Shown here piece after piece: positions 1 through 10,807 of a stretch of 34,649 bases of DNA. The stretch is from Alphaproteobacteria bacterium. GTDB lineage: Bacteria > Pseudomonadota > Alphaproteobacteria > Sphingomonadales > Emcibacteraceae. The stretch lies in NCBI GenBank assembly GCA_024280095.1, contig JAJRQU010000123.1, positions 1-34,649 of the forward strand, in the 5' to 3' direction. A model generated the notes under the pieces. That model was not told the DNA's origin and made no database searches. It was given only the letters and a program-made list of their open reading frames with translations. The translations under genes and the position numbers were made by a program. The stretch's first letter is position 1. Every line of letters begins with the position of its first letter.

Positions 1-912
1 ACGGGTTTTATTCTTCACCATCATGATCATGGTCGAAATGATGTTAAATACCGCCACCAGAATAATGAAGGACAATATGATAAACATCACATTTCGTTCC
101 ACCTGCAGCGCATTAAAAAAGCTCTGGTTCAAAATACGCCAATCAATCAACCGCCCGCCGGGGCCAAACTGGCGGGTCACCTGCTCACCCTCATCCAACA
201 TCTTGGTGATCATGTCGGGATGAGTCAGGATAATCTCCAAGGCCCCGGCCTCATCGCCATATTGAAAATAATTTTGGGCCTGTTTTAAAGGCATGAAGAA
301 ATAACTGGTATCATAATTATATTCCCCAACTTCAAAAATTGCCTTGATTTGATAATTGGCGATGCGCGGCACGGTGCCAAAGGGCGTAACCCGCCCGCGC
401 GGGCTGACCAAAGTGACCAGATCACCCACCCCAAGATCATATTTATCGGCAAGCCTTTTGCCTATGATAATATCATTATCACCCTGACCATATTCCGCCA
501 GAGACCCAACCTTGATATTTTCCGAAATCAAGGTCATCTGCTGCAAATCATCGGCCCGTACGCCGCGCACCAGGGCGGGAACGCTATAGCTGCCAAAGGT
601 TGCCAGCGCATGCCCTTCAATGATGGGCAAAACCTTGGTCACATTGTTGATCTGTTTCAGTTTTGCCGCCGCATCGTCATAATCGCTCATGCGCCCGCCC
701 GCAGGCTGATACAGCATATGGCCATTAAAACCGATGACCTTGCTGAGTAATTCTTCGCGAAAGCCATTCATCACAGACATGGTCACAATCAGCACCATAA
801 CCCCGATAGCAATGCCAAGCAGGGAGAAAAGCGCGACCAAAGTGACGAAACCTTCATTGCTTCTGATTTTCAGATAGCGAAAGGCCACCATCCACTCATA
901 GGTTTTAAACAT
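1..912 (-). CDS. Lipoprotein-releasing ABC transporter permease, LolC/LolE family (3' part cut by left window edge)
   Basis: Reading the minus strand from ATG at 912 gives MFKTYEWMVAFRYLKIRSNEGFVTLVALFSLLGIAIGVMVLIVTMSVMNGFREELLSKVIGFNGH, a typical LolC/E N-terminus. The frame stays open to position 1. It is missing from the ORF track because it has no stop inside the window. Confidence 0.9.
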   Translation of the reverse strand, partial: MFKTYEWMVAFRYLKIRSNEGFVTLVALFSLLGIAIGVMVLIVTMSVMNGFREELLSKVIGFNGHMLYQPAGGRMSDYDDAAAKLKQINNVTKVLPIIEGHALATFGSYSVPALVRGVRADDLQQMTLISENIKVGSLAEYGQGDNDIIIGKRLADKYDLGVGDLVTLVSPRGRVTPFGTVPRIANYQIKAIFEVGEYNYDTSYFFMPLKQAQNYFQYGDEAGALEIILTHPDMITKMLDEGEQVTRQFGPGGRLIDWRILNQSFFNALQVERNVMFIILSFIILVAVFNIISTMIMMVKNKTR

Positions 913-915
913 GGC

Positions 916-2220
916 TTATGCCCCCAGCTTGCTAATGGCATCATCCAAGGTCAGTTCCTGCCTGTCCCCGGTGGCCCGGTTTTTCAGCTCGACCAAGCCA
1001 TTTTTCAAGCCGCGCGGCCCGACGATCAATTGCCAAGGCAGACCAGCCAAATCCATATCGGCGAATTTGCCGCCGGCGCCCATGTCGCGGTCATCATATA
1101 AAACCTCAACAGATTTATCCGTCAGCCGCTGATAAATGTCATCGCAAGCCGCCGCGCAGGCCTCATCCTTAATACGCAGGTTAATCAATCCTATTTTATA
1201 AGGCGCGACCACTTCGGGCCAGATAATGCCGTTTTCATCATGATTGGCCTCTATCAACGCCCCCACAAGGCGCGACACACCAACGCCGTATGATCCCATC
1301 TCAACGGACACGAGATTGCCGTCCGGCCCGGTGACCTTGGCATTCATGCTTTCGGAATATTTGGTGCCAAAAAAGAAAATATGTCCCACTTCGATGCCCT
1401 TTGCACGCCGGAGGTTTTCCGGGGCAACAGGACAATTGTCCGCATCATGTTTTTCTTCTTCCATGGCATAAAGGCTTTGCAGTTTTTCAATAGTCTGCGC
1501 CTCAATATCACCGGTCAGGCTCGCCAGATCAAAATCCTCAATCGCCTTGTCATAATAAAGCGTGCTTTCGCCGGTTTCAGCCAAGATCTGAAATTCATGG
1601 CTCAAGTCACCGCCGATGGCGCCGGTATCCGCGCGAACAGGTATGGCCACAAGCCCAAGTCGGGCAAAGGTCCTCAGGTAAGCCACATACATTTTATTAT
1701 AGGAAATACGGCCCGCTTCCTCGTTCAAATCGAAACTGTAATTATCTTTCATCAAAAATTCACGCCCCCGCATGATCCCAAAACGCGGGCGAATTTCATC
1801 GCGGAATTTCCACTGAATATGATAAAGCATCAAAGGCAGATTTTTATAGGATTTCACATTACTGCGGAACAGGTCTGTGACCATTTCCTCATTGGTTGGC
1901 CCATAGAGCATCTCGCGGTCATGACGATCCGTTATCCGCAGCATTTCCTTGCCGTAAGCCTCATAACGGCCACTTTCCTGCCAAAGCTCCGCCGGTTGGA
2001 TCGTGGGCATCAATATTTCCTGCGCCCCGGCTCTATCCTGTTCTTCCCGAACAATCTGCTCAATTTTACGCAGTACCCGCAGGCCCATGGGCAGCCATAT
2101 ATAGATACCCGCGCTGGTTTGCCTGATCAATCCCGCCCGCAGCATCAACCGATGGGAGGTGACCTGCGCATCCGCCGGATTTTCTTTAAGGGTGGGCATA
2201 AATAAGGATGAAAGACGCAT
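916..2220 (-). CDS. proS: Prolyl-tRNA synthetase, short type without the large insertion domain
   Basis: ORF 916..2253. The likely start is the internal [54 protein letters not shown]. Class II aaRS motifs are present ([70 protein letters not shown]). About 434 aa. Confidence 0.95.
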   Translation of the reverse strand: MRLSSLFMPTLKENPADAQVTSHRLMLRAGLIRQTSAGIYIWLPMGLRVLRKIEQIVREEQDRAGAQEILMPTIQPAELWQESGRYEAYGKEMLRITDRHDREMLYGPTNEEMVTDLFRSNVKSYKNLPLMLYHIQWKFRDEIRPRFGIMRGREFLMKDNYSFDLNEEAGRISYNKMYVAYLRTFARLGLVAIPVRADTGAIGGDLSHEFQILAETGESTLYYDKAIEDFDLASLTGDIEAQTIEKLQSLYAMEEEKHDADNCPVAPENLRRAKGIEVGHIFFFGTKYSESMNAKVTGPDGNLVSVEMGSYGVGVSRLVGALIEANHDENGIIWPEVVAPYKIGLINLRIKDEACAAACDDIYQRLTDKSVEVLYDDRDMGAGGKFADMDLAGLPWQLIVGPRGLKNGLVELKNRATGDRQELTLDDAISKLGA

Positions 2221-2342
2221 AATAAAACCTTGTATGTCATATAATCTAAGCAAAATACTAACTGTATATTTTATAGACGGATCACGCCATTATGAACAGG
2301 CTTTTAATGCCCGGCAATTATCTTTTAGCTGTAAAATGACTT

Positions 2343-2807
2343 TTACGGGGAGGGTTTTTTATTTTTTACGCAAAACTTATATAATTCCGCCTGACTTTTA
2401 CCGCCAAGCGGCTTACCATCAAGCGTGACCTTGCCATCCTTCACAATGATCTGGCCCAAATTCAGATAACCGAGCAAGCCGGGATGTTCCTGAAACTGTT
2501 TTTGCGCATTTGCACTGCCCCGATTTTCTTTGGCCACGTCGAGAATCAACTGAAAAATAATTTTATCTTTGAGGCCAAGGTCAGGGCTTTCATATAAATC
2601 AGCGGATTTAACGGGCTTGCCGCGCACATCCACACCGCCCTTATATGATACGTCATCTGCGGGAATATGTTCCATTAATATGCGACAGGATTCAACCGTT
2701 ATATAAGCCTCTCTTTCATCTGAAGCACTTGAAAATATTAACATTTTGTTAATAAATACCGTTGCAAAAATACATCGCCATATGGTTTTTTCTCTTATAA
2801 GTCGCAT
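2343..2807 (-). CDS. Small conserved protein of unknown function (actual start possibly internal, at MEHIPADDVSYKGGVDVRGKPV)
   Basis: ORF of 154 aa. The core 'YKGGVDVRGKPVKSADLYES...GQIIVKDGKVTLDGKPLGGKSQAELYKFCVKN' resembles conserved alphaproteobacterial hypotheticals that I recall but cannot name. Confidence 0.6.
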   Translation of the reverse strand: MRLIREKTIWRCIFATVFINKMLIFSSASDEREAYITVESCRILMEHIPADDVSYKGGVDVRGKPVKSADLYESPDLGLKDKIIFQLILDVAKENRGSANAQKQFQEHPGLLGYLNLGQIIVKDGKVTLDGKPLGGKSQAELYKFCVKNKKPSP

Positions 2808-3080
2808 AAAATAAGCCCTTATCTATCATTGTCTATCCTAATAGACTTGTGACATTTTTGTAACAATACCGTAAAAATTTATCCAGACAGGTTATTTGTT
2901 GATGACAACAAGTATCCGCTCCCCTATTGTCCAATGCGAACGTGAGGCTCAAGTCTCGGGAGGGAAAAATCTACACCACACCAACAGCACGTCGAATAAA
3001 AAATAAATAAAATAAAAAATAATAGTTTTCGTGATTAATATTCGACTAATGATAATATATTAAAAAAATATATAGAAAAA

Positions 3081-3109
3081 AGCAAGGCTTACAGGCCTTG
3101 CTTTTTTTT
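3081..3109. terminator. Bidirectional intrinsic terminator downstream of ggt
   Basis: Perfect 8-bp stem AGCAAGGC-ttacag-GCCTTGCT (3081-3088/3095-3102) with a T-run on the + side (ttttttt) and an A-run (aaaaa) before it, which gives a T-run on the - strand. It lies 46 nt past the ggt stop. Confidence 0.85.
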
Positions 3110-3147
3110 GCCTGTTTGCCGCCCGAATATACTCAATAAGAAAATAC

Positions 3148-4989
3148 TCAATAACCGGAAGCCTGCCCGTCTTTTCGCATTTCTGACGCCCCCTTATAAA
3201 CCCCCAGTTTCTCATCCCATAGAATCATTTGATAGCCGCCGTAACCGCCTTTGCCGACCTTGACCGTATGTCCGCGCCGCCGCAGTTCCTCTATAACTGT
3301 ATCTTCAACGCCAGATTCCACATTCAAAATACCGCCGGCTTTCATCACCTCCCCTGTTGGCTCACTTGAGCCGTCATGGCGGTAGCGTGCCACGTCACCG
3401 GCCTCCTGAACATTCATCCCGAAATCAATCATATTCGTCATGATCTGGGCATGGCCCTGTGGCTGCATGCCGCCGCCCATGAGACCGAAACTCATCAGAG
3501 GCTTTCCATCTTTCATAACAAAGGCCGGAATGATTGTATGAAACGGCCTTTTGCCCGGCGCATAAACATTGGGATGGCCTTTTTTCAGGGTGAAGAGCTG
3601 CCCCCGATCCTGAAGCATGAAACCCAGTCCGTCCGGCACCAGACCAGAGCCCATGCCCCGGTAATTACTTTGAATCAGGCTAACCATCATGCCGTCCTTA
3701 TCGGCCACCGTCAGATATATGGTATCGCCGTCCCTAAGCACATCTGGATCTGGATATTTGACCTCATTAATGACACGATCCATGGCGATCATTGCTCGGC
3801 GTTCAGCGGCATATTCCTTTGATAGCAGACGATCAAGAGGCGCGTCATAATAATCCATATCCGCATAGAACCTCGCCCGATCCTCAAAGGCAAGCTTCTT
3901 TGCCTCCGTATGAACATGCAGATAATCGGCGCTATTATGCCCCATGGCCTTAAGGTCATAACCTTCCAGTATATTCAGCTGCTGCAAGGCGGCAATGCCT
4001 TGCCCATTAGGCGGCAACTCAAAAACATCATAACCCCGGTAATTAATTGATAAAGGCGTCACCCATGTGCTTTTATGAGCTGCCAAATCTTCCCTGCGCA
4101 AAGCCCCGCCGATACGCCTCATATAGCTGTCAATAGTAGCCGCGATTGGCCCGTTGTAAAAGGCCGCCCGCCCGCCTTCTGCAATCATGGAGAGGCTATT
4201 GGCAAGGTCTGGATTCTGAAAAATCTGTCCTTCAACGGGCGGTATGCCGCCCGGAAAATAGGTCTTCAGGAAATTTGCCGTTTCTTCTACCCCCGATTTG
4301 GGATCCAGATAACGCGCGCCAGCCATTTTCATATAATAAGCAATCAATTGGGTCAGCGGAACCCCTTCGCGCGCATAAGATATGGCCGGTGCCAGATTTT
4401 CCGCCATGGATAATTTGCCAAATTTCCCATGAAGCTCATACCAGCCATCCACCGTCCCCGGCACCGAAACCGGCAGCGATCCATAGGGCGGAATATCTGA
4501 TCGTCCACGCCTTTTTAATTCTGCGGCAAGATCATCATAGCTCAGTCCCATGGGCGAGCGGCCAGACCCGTTCAAGCCATAGAGTTTCCGGCTTTCAGGA
4601 TCCCAGACAATGGCATATAAATCACCGCCAATGCCGTTTCCCGTGGGCTCCATCAAGCCGATGGCCGCATTGGCCGCAATGGCGGCATCAACGGCTGAAC
4701 CGCCTTTTTTCAAGATATCCAACGCCACTTGCGTCGCCAGAGGAATACTGGTCGCGGCCATGCCGTTCTTTGCGATAACCTGTGATCGCGTGGCGAATTG
4801 CGCCCCCACATTCCGGTCCCCCCGATGGGACTGCGACCATTTGTTATCCGTGGCTGCATTTTTTTTAACGGTTGTGTCCAGAGTCATATTTGCCACCATC
4901 TGCTTTTTGTCGCCTTCTTCTGCCCATGACGAAAATGGCAGAAAAGCCAGAAGCCCTGCAAACACTATAACCTTGAGTAGATTTTTCAT
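3148..4989 (-). CDS. ggt: Gamma-glutamyltranspeptidase / glutathione hydrolase, secreted
   Basis: Signal peptide MKNLLKVIVFAGLLAFLPFSSWA. GGT motifs: ATSIPLATQVALDILKKGGSAVDAAIAANAAIGLMEPTGNGIGGD, GDTIYLTVADKDGMMVSLIQSNY (catalytic Thr region) and SFGLMGGGMQPQGHAQIMTNMIDFGMNVQEA. Confidence 0.93.
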   Translation of the reverse strand: MKNLLKVIVFAGLLAFLPFSSWAEEGDKKQMVANMTLDTTVKKNAATDNKWSQSHRGDRNVGAQFATRSQVIAKNGMAATSIPLATQVALDILKKGGSAVDAAIAANAAIGLMEPTGNGIGGDLYAIVWDPESRKLYGLNGSGRSPMGLSYDDLAAELKRRGRSDIPPYGSLPVSVPGTVDGWYELHGKFGKLSMAENLAPAISYAREGVPLTQLIAYYMKMAGARYLDPKSGVEETANFLKTYFPGGIPPVEGQIFQNPDLANSLSMIAEGGRAAFYNGPIAATIDSYMRRIGGALRREDLAAHKSTWVTPLSINYRGYDVFELPPNGQGIAALQQLNILEGYDLKAMGHNSADYLHVHTEAKKLAFEDRARFYADMDYYDAPLDRLLSKEYAAERRAMIAMDRVINEVKYPDPDVLRDGDTIYLTVADKDGMMVSLIQSNYRGMGSGLVPDGLGFMLQDRGQLFTLKKGHPNVYAPGKRPFHTIIPAFVMKDGKPLMSFGLMGGGMQPQGHAQIMTNMIDFGMNVQEAGDVARYRHDGSSEPTGEVMKAGGILNVESGVEDTVIEELRRRGHTVKVGKGGYGGYQMILWDEKLGVYKGASEMRKDGQASGY

Positions 4990-5111
4990 CAGCTATCCCT
5001 GTATTATAAATTTATAATTACCCGCCGTCAGGGACATATACTGGCAAAATAACTTTCATAAAGCAAGCAGGCTGTATATGGTCGTAAACTCATAAAATAA
5101 GGGAAATACCA

Positions 5112-5618
5112 ATGAATAAATTCTTTCTTCATAAAATATCGGGCGTAATAATAATCGTCCTTGCATCACTGTCATCAACATTTGCCGCGTCAAAAGACGA
5201 AGCCGCAATCACACAGATCATTTTTGACCTGAAAGACGGTTGGGAAAAGGGTGATGGCGCGCCTTTCCGCCAGAATATACTGGATTTTGACGGTTTTCGC
5301 AGCATTGAAAGCGGCGGGCAGAATACCCCGCTGGATGACCTGATCAAGAGGCATGTGGAGCCGGAGAAAACCGCATTGGAATATCTGACCATTGATATTT
5401 CAAATATCGAAATTAATTTTGAAAAGGATTTTGCCTGGGCTATCGCCGACCAGCGCGTGAAAGGCAAGGTCAGAAAAAATGGGAAAACATTTGATAAGGG
5501 CGGCTATCAGACCTATCTTTTCCGGCTTATTGAGGGCAACTGGAAAATTGTTCACAGCCATTCATCTTCCAGAGATTACAACCCGAAAAGACATGGGACG
5601 GCCAAAGCCATGAAATAA
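5112..5618 (+). CDS. Secreted NTF2-like / DUF4440-like protein
   Basis: N-terminal signal sequence ([28 protein letters not shown]). Fold-typical pattern '[20 protein letters not shown]...[11 protein letters not shown]...[25 protein letters not shown]'. Confidence 0.75.
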   Translation: MNKFFLHKISGVIIIVLASLSSTFAASKDEAAITQIIFDLKDGWEKGDGAPFRQNILDFDGFRSIESGGQNTPLDDLIKRHVEPEKTALEYLTIDISNIEINFEKDFAWAIADQRVKGKVRKNGKTFDKGGYQTYLFRLIEGNWKIVHSHSSSRDYNPKRHGTAKAMK

Positions 5619-5643
5619 CCATCCTTGAAATACACAAGCAATC

Positions 5644-6315
5644 CTATCGCGCCTGCCCCTCAGAGGGCATGGCCCGAAGTCTGTCCACCAGAGCCTCAAG
5701 GCCGGCAGCCTCGGCAAAATCGGCGGCTGTTCTGTTGTCGTCTGATTTCACAGATACATCAGCCCCATATTCCAGCAGCATATCCACCACCGGCGCATTG
5801 CCAAGGCTGGCCGCCGCCATGAGCGGGGTATAGCCCCCGGCCTGAATCACATTGACTTTCGCACCGGCTTTTAACAATAGGCTGACAATAGGGCCTTGCC
5901 CGGCGACGCATGCGCTATGAAGGGGCCGAAGGTCAGACATGTTACCTGCATGAATATTCACATTTGCGCCCATTTCTATCAACAGGCTCGCCGCATTCAA
6001 TGAGCCAAAAAAACAGGCCAGATGCAAGGCCGAAAAACCATCTCCGCTCAGATGATCAATATCGCTTTCTGCCTCAAGAAACCGCGCAAGTTCATCAGGC
6101 ATATCAAGGGCCGCAAGATCAAATTGATCCAATTCCGGCCCCTGCTCGAGCAGTGCCTTGGTCAGGTCATATTTGGCCAGATAAAGCGTAAATAATATAG
6201 CCGAAACACCGTCAGAGCTGCGGCTTGAAGCCAGTGTTTTATCTTTTGCCAGAATGGCCCGAAGCTTCGCTTCGTCTGCCACATCAATGGCTTTGAACAG
6301 ATCATCTCGTGACAT
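5644..6315 (-). CDS. Ankyrin repeat protein
   Basis: Repeated ankyrin units such as 'DGFSALHLACFFGSLNAASLLIEMGANVN', 'DLRPLHSACVAGQGPIVSLLLKAGAKVN' and 'GGYTPLMAAASLGNAPVVDMLLEYGADVS'. Confidence 0.92.
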   Translation of the reverse strand: MSRDDLFKAIDVADEAKLRAILAKDKTLASSRSSDGVSAILFTLYLAKYDLTKALLEQGPELDQFDLAALDMPDELARFLEAESDIDHLSGDGFSALHLACFFGSLNAASLLIEMGANVNIHAGNMSDLRPLHSACVAGQGPIVSLLLKAGAKVNVIQAGGYTPLMAAASLGNAPVVDMLLEYGADVSVKSDDNRTAADFAEAAGLEALVDRLRAMPSEGQAR

Positions 6316-6337
6316 ACTATATCCTACTGGTTATATC

Positions 6338-6781
6338 CTACCGGTTAAATTGATATTCTGCCATACCTTGGCGCGCCAATTCGTCAGCCTTTTCATTACC
6401 GGGATCACCGTTGTGACCCTTAACCCATTTCCAGGTGATGTCATGGCTTTCAACTTCGACGTCCAAAGCCTGCCATAATTCGGCATTTTTAACGGGTTTG
6501 CGGTTCGCTGTGCGCCAGCCGTTCTTTTTCCAGTTATGAATCCATTTGGTAATGCCGTCCTTGACATAGACACTATCGGTATAAAGGGTCACATGGCACG
6601 GGCCTTTTAAGGATTTCAGCCCCTCGATGGCGGCCATCAATTCCATTTGGTTATTGGTGGTCTCTGCCTTTCCGCCGGTCAATTCCTTACGATGTTTTCC
6701 AGAGATCAGCCAAGCGCCCCAACCCCCCGGCCCCGGGTTTCCGGAACAGGCCCCATCCGTATACATAACGACTTCTTTCAT
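6338..6781 (-). CDS. rnhA: Ribonuclease HI
   Basis: [25 protein letters not shown]...[24 protein letters not shown]...[14 protein letters not shown]...[17 protein letters not shown], the classic RNase HI catalytic motifs. Confidence 0.97.
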   Translation of the reverse strand: MKEVVMYTDGACSGNPGPGGWGAWLISGKHRKELTGGKAETTNNQMELMAAIEGLKSLKGPCHVTLYTDSVYVKDGITKWIHNWKKNGWRTANRKPVKNAELWQALDVEVESHDITWKWVKGHNGDPGNEKADELARQGMAEYQFNR

Positions 6782-6812
6782 ATATCCAATCCATATTCAA
6801 ACAGGGGCCATA

Positions 6813-7781
6813 TTAAATCAGGCCATATTCAGACGGATTTTCCACCGCCTGATGAAATTTAAGTTTAGCGATATATTCCGCCGGTTCCTTGACCTGCACC
6901 AAGGCGCCCGGAACCTGATTAAGCCAATCATAAAGCCGCGACAACAGAAAACGAAATGCCGCGCCCCGACATAAAATTGACAGAGCATCCTTTTCTTGAG
7001 CTGACAGGGGCCGCACAGTCTCATAGCCCCGCAACAGACGGTTTCCCTTGGTCACATTAAAGGCACCGTCACCTTCGAAACACCAGGCATTCATGCAGAT
7101 TGCCAAGTCATAAACCAATATATCATTGCAGGCGAAATAATAATCAATCAGGCCGGAAAGCTCCCCACCCATAAAAAACACATTATCGGGAAATAAATCC
7201 GCATGTATAATCCCTTCGGGCAGGCCCGTTGGCCAATGGGCTTTCAAATAGGCCATCTCTTCAAGAAGCAGATCTTTCAGACCTTCCATAGCCTCATCGG
7301 CGCGATCACCGCATTGCGTGACGAGCTCTTGCCAACCATTAACCGACAGCGCATTCTTTCGTGTCAGGTCAAAATCCGCTGCGGCTTCGTGCATTTCTGC
7401 CAAGGCGCGGCCCAACTGATGACAATGTATATTTTTCGGCCTGTTTATGGACAGGCCGGGCAGAAAACTGATCAGCGCGGCTGGCCGGCCACATAGGTTT
7501 TGCAGAATATTTCCGCTTTTGTCCTGCACGGGCGCGGCGCAATTAACCCCCTTATGAACAAGATGATCCATCAGTCCCAGAAAGAACGGCAAGTCATTGG
7601 GATTAACCCGCTTCTCATACAGGGTTAAAATATAAGAATTCATACTGGTTTGAAGGATGTAATTGGTATTTTCAACGCCTTCGGCTATGCCCTTAAAAGA
7701 GACCACCGCTCCCACGTCATAACCGGCGATGAACGCGGCGATTTCTTCCGCATTAACAGGGGTGTAGACGGCCATTGTCAA
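6813..7781 (-). CDS. thrB: Homoserine kinase (ThrB, aminoglycoside phosphotransferase fold)
   Basis: [44 protein letters not shown]...[51 protein letters not shown] overlap with the ispH stop. ispH-thrB-rnhA order. Confidence 0.92.
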   Translation of the reverse strand: MTMAVYTPVNAEEIAAFIAGYDVGAVVSFKGIAEGVENTNYILQTSMNSYILTLYEKRVNPNDLPFFLGLMDHLVHKGVNCAAPVQDKSGNILQNLCGRPAALISFLPGLSINRPKNIHCHQLGRALAEMHEAAADFDLTRKNALSVNGWQELVTQCGDRADEAMEGLKDLLLEEMAYLKAHWPTGLPEGIIHADLFPDNVFFMGGELSGLIDYYFACNDILVYDLAICMNAWCFEGDGAFNVTKGNRLLRGYETVRPLSAQEKDALSILCRGAAFRFLLSRLYDWLNQVPGALVQVKEPAEYIAKLKFHQAVENPSEYGLI

Positions 7782-8722
7782 TTCTCCTTCGTCAATAAGG
7801 CCGGCAATTTAAACTGAACATTCTCTTCAACAGTCATAATCGTTTCGAGCGTAATGTTATAGCGCGCGCGAAAGGCCGCAATCACTTCTTCCACCAAGAC
7901 TTCCGGCGCGGACGCCCCCGCAGATATACCAACATTACTCACCCCCCCAAGCCAGTCCCAGTCAATATCCGCCGCCCGTTGTATCAACAGGGATTTACAG
8001 CCTTCTCTATGGGCAACCTCCACCAGACGTTTTGAGTTGGAACTATTGGGTGCGCCGATAATCAGGACGGCCTCGGCCCTTGTCGCCAGCTCTTTAACCG
8101 CCCCCTGACGGTTGGTGGTCGCGTAACAAATATCCTCTTTCCTCGGGTCACTTATGCCGGGAAATTTTGCCTTAAGGGCAGCAATAATTTCTGCCGTATC
8201 ATCCACGGACAACGTGGTCTGCGTGATATAGGCCACATTGGCCGTATCCGGCAAATCAAGCAAGGCCACATCTTCGGGCGTCTCCACAAGCGTGATCCGG
8301 CCCTTGGCGACCTGCCCCATAGTGCCCACGACTTCCGCATGGCCGGCATGACCGATCATGATAATTTCGGAGCCTGATTTCTCATGCCTCTCGGCTTCCC
8401 TATGCACCTTGCTCACCAATGGGCAGGTGGCATCCACATAAAGCATATTACGGCGGCGCGCCGCCTCGGGCACTGATTTTGGCACACCGTGAGCCGAAAA
8501 AACCACCGGCACGCCTTCGGGGACTTCATCCAATTCATCAACAAAAACAGCCCCGCGCTGCTTGAGCCCTTCGACGACAAATTTATTATGGACAATCTCA
8601 TGACGCACATATACCGGCGCGCCGTATTTTTCCAGCGCGATTTCAACGATCTGAATTGCCCGATCCACCCCGGCGCAAAAGCCCCGGGGGTTGGCAATAA
8701 AAACATTCATATCTTTTGTCAT
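7778..8722 (-). CDS. ispH: 4-hydroxy-3-methylbut-2-enyl diphosphate reductase
   Basis: [21 protein letters not shown]..., [57 protein letters not shown], all IspH signatures with Fe-S cysteines. Confidence 0.97.
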   Translation of the reverse strand: MTKDMNVFIANPRGFCAGVDRAIQIVEIALEKYGAPVYVRHEIVHNKFVVEGLKQRGAVFVDELDEVPEGVPVVFSAHGVPKSVPEAARRRNMLYVDATCPLVSKVHREAERHEKSGSEIIMIGHAGHAEVVGTMGQVAKGRITLVETPEDVALLDLPDTANVAYITQTTLSVDDTAEIIAALKAKFPGISDPRKEDICYATTNRQGAVKELATRAEAVLIIGAPNSSNSKRLVEVAHREGCKSLLIQRAADIDWDWLGGVSNVGISAGASAPEVLVEEVIAAFRARYNITLETIMTVEENVQFKLPALLTKEN

Positions 8723-8753
8723 ACGTAAATATACTTTTAAAAAAATCTTGGAT

Positions 8754-10622
8754 TTATTTACGGCTACCTATCATATCCCGGCAGCTAAGACACAAAACAT
8801 AAGCATGGTTTGGATCGTTCAACTGACCGAATATGGACAGGCTATCCAGAATTTTTGCCGCCAGAATATCTTGCGGGCTGGTTGTCTTTGCCAGCAACAT
8901 CGCCCCAACCGCTGCATTTCGCTCCATGATATCTGCTATGAGCTTCATCTCCCACGGAACTTTATCTTCCCAGAAGGCTATTCTATAATCTGTTATTTCG
9001 GCGCGCGCGGCGGCTGATGCCACGGCATCTTCAAAATTGCCAAGCTTGTCAACCAGACCGAGTTCCAGTGCCCGGCTTCCGGTCCAGACGCGCCCCTGAC
9101 CAACCTCATTCGCCTGTTCCACGGTCATGTTGCGGCCTTCGGAAACGATTTTCAGAAATTTATCGTAAATATTTTCAACGCTGCTTTGAACGATAACCTT
9201 GATTTTTTCGGGTAAAGGTCTGCTGACCCCCGCACCTGAAAGAGGTGTTGTGCCCACACCGTCCGTCGTGATGCCAATGGCCGCCATGGTGCCTTCAAAA
9301 TTCGGGATGGCCCCAAAAACGCCGATGGAGCCTGTGATGGTGGTTGCCGAAGCCCATATTTCATCGGTATTGGCCGAAACCCAATAGCCGCCAGATGCGG
9401 CCACTGATCCCATGGAAGTCACAACTGGCTTGCCCGCTTTTTTCAATAAAAGAACTTCCTGCCGAATTAATTCAGAGGCAAACACGCTGCCGCCGGGGCT
9501 ATCGACGCGCAGGACAATGGCTTTCACCTTATCATTCAACCTTGCTTCGCGCAGGTGACGGGAAACCGTCTCCCCGCCAGCGGTGCCCTGTGGCTGATGG
9601 CCATCCATAATCGTGCCATTGACATAGACCACGGCTATCATAGATTTTGCCGGCAAGCCACCATGCGTATTTGCGGCCAAATACGCATGGTGGCCAATGG
9701 TTTTATCTTTTAATTCCGCGCTTTTGGCCCCTAATTCTTCTGCCACAAATTCCCGCCACTCTGCGCGTGTTTTTAAACCGTCCACCAAGCCATATTGCAT
9801 GGCAAGCGCCGCCATATCACCTTTTAAATTCACAAGATCGGCATCTACTCTGTCGAAATCAGACATTAAACTATTGGCTATTAAATCACGTTGTTGCTCA
9901 ACATTCTGCGTATATTCCGCCCATAGGTCACCGATCAATGCAAGGTTCGCTTCTTTTGCGGCCGGTGACATATCACTGCGAATAAAAGGTTCCATGGCTG
10001 ATTTATATTTTCCGACCCGGAATAGCTGCATTTCTGCCTTGATTTTATCAAGAAATCCCTTGAAGTAACTCTGATAAGACCCATAACCATCTAGCAGAAT
10101 AGCCCCATAAGGATGCAAATATATTTCATCGGCATAAGAGGCAATCAAATATCCTGACTGACTGAAACTATCACCGTAAGTGACAATTTTTTTGCCTGAT
10201 TGCCGGAAACGGGACATGGCATCGCCAATATAATGTAATTTTGAGGGCAAGGCCCCCGCCATTTTATTGATGTCGATAATCAACAGGGTGATCCTGTCGT
10301 CTTCTGCCGCAAGATCTATGGACTTAATCACATCCCTGAGAATCGTTTGTTTTTGCGGCTTGCCGCCTGCCACAGCCTGCAAAGGCGAATCATTATATTT
10401 TTTTTGTTCCTGTATGACCCCTTCCAATGACACCACCAGCGCCCCATGTTCCGGCACCGTTATTTTATCGCCTTTAAACATTGAAACGCCAATGAATAAA
10501 ACCAAGGCCATGAATAATAATGTGCCCACCACAGACTGAAATTTTCGAAAATATTTCCAAAATACTTTAAACACCCATCCAATAGATGAAAATATCATTT
10601 TTATAACATTCATTTTTGTCAA
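8754..10622 (-). CDS. sppA: Signal peptide peptidase SppA, 67K type (start at 10622 or at the internal Met at 10613)
   Basis: N-terminal TM segment. Duplicated S49 domains, including '[72 protein letters not shown]'. Confidence 0.93.
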   Translation of the reverse strand: MTKMNVIKMIFSSIGWVFKVFWKYFRKFQSVVGTLLFMALVLFIGVSMFKGDKITVPEHGALVVSLEGVIQEQKKYNDSPLQAVAGGKPQKQTILRDVIKSIDLAAEDDRITLLIIDINKMAGALPSKLHYIGDAMSRFRQSGKKIVTYGDSFSQSGYLIASYADEIYLHPYGAILLDGYGSYQSYFKGFLDKIKAEMQLFRVGKYKSAMEPFIRSDMSPAAKEANLALIGDLWAEYTQNVEQQRDLIANSLMSDFDRVDADLVNLKGDMAALAMQYGLVDGLKTRAEWREFVAEELGAKSAELKDKTIGHHAYLAANTHGGLPAKSMIAVVYVNGTIMDGHQPQGTAGGETVSRHLREARLNDKVKAIVLRVDSPGGSVFASELIRQEVLLLKKAGKPVVTSMGSVAASGGYWVSANTDEIWASATTITGSIGVFGAIPNFEGTMAAIGITTDGVGTTPLSGAGVSRPLPEKIKVIVQSSVENIYDKFLKIVSEGRNMTVEQANEVGQGRVWTGSRALELGLVDKLGNFEDAVASAAARAEITDYRIAFWEDKVPWEMKLIADIMERNAAVGAMLLAKTTSPQDILAAKILDSLSIFGQLNDPNHAYVLCLSCRDMIGSRK

Positions 10623-10761
10623 ACTTTCTTCTATTGGTGTTAAGTTGGCACCATTATTGGTAAAATGGACTTGATTTAATGGCCATCATATCCAGTTTTT
10701 CTTATTTATTGCAGATATTCCCCCTACGATCAATATCTTATCTCCTTCTGCTTTTCCCCCG

Positions 10762-10789
10762 TTGACTCTGTAATTATTAAGGTTATTAT
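10762..10789 (+). promoter_or_regulatory. Candidate sigma70-type promoter for the gcv riboswitch/operon
   Basis: TTGACT (10762-10767), 16-nt spacer, TATTAT (10784-10789). It sits just upstream of the riboswitch P1 at 10808. Confidence 0.5.
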
Positions 10790-10807
10790 GCGCCCATGCT
10801 AACAGAC

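Noticed and set aside
1381-2205. 274-aa ORF on the + strand antisense to proS
   Set aside because: Lies wholly opposite a strongly recognised proS; the translation has no coherent domain pattern. A typical antisense shadow ORF.
4146-4778. 210-aa + strand ORF (and 4075..4413, 4610..5017) opposite ggt
   Set aside because: Antisense to a clear GGT coding sequence; composition is compositional mirror noise.
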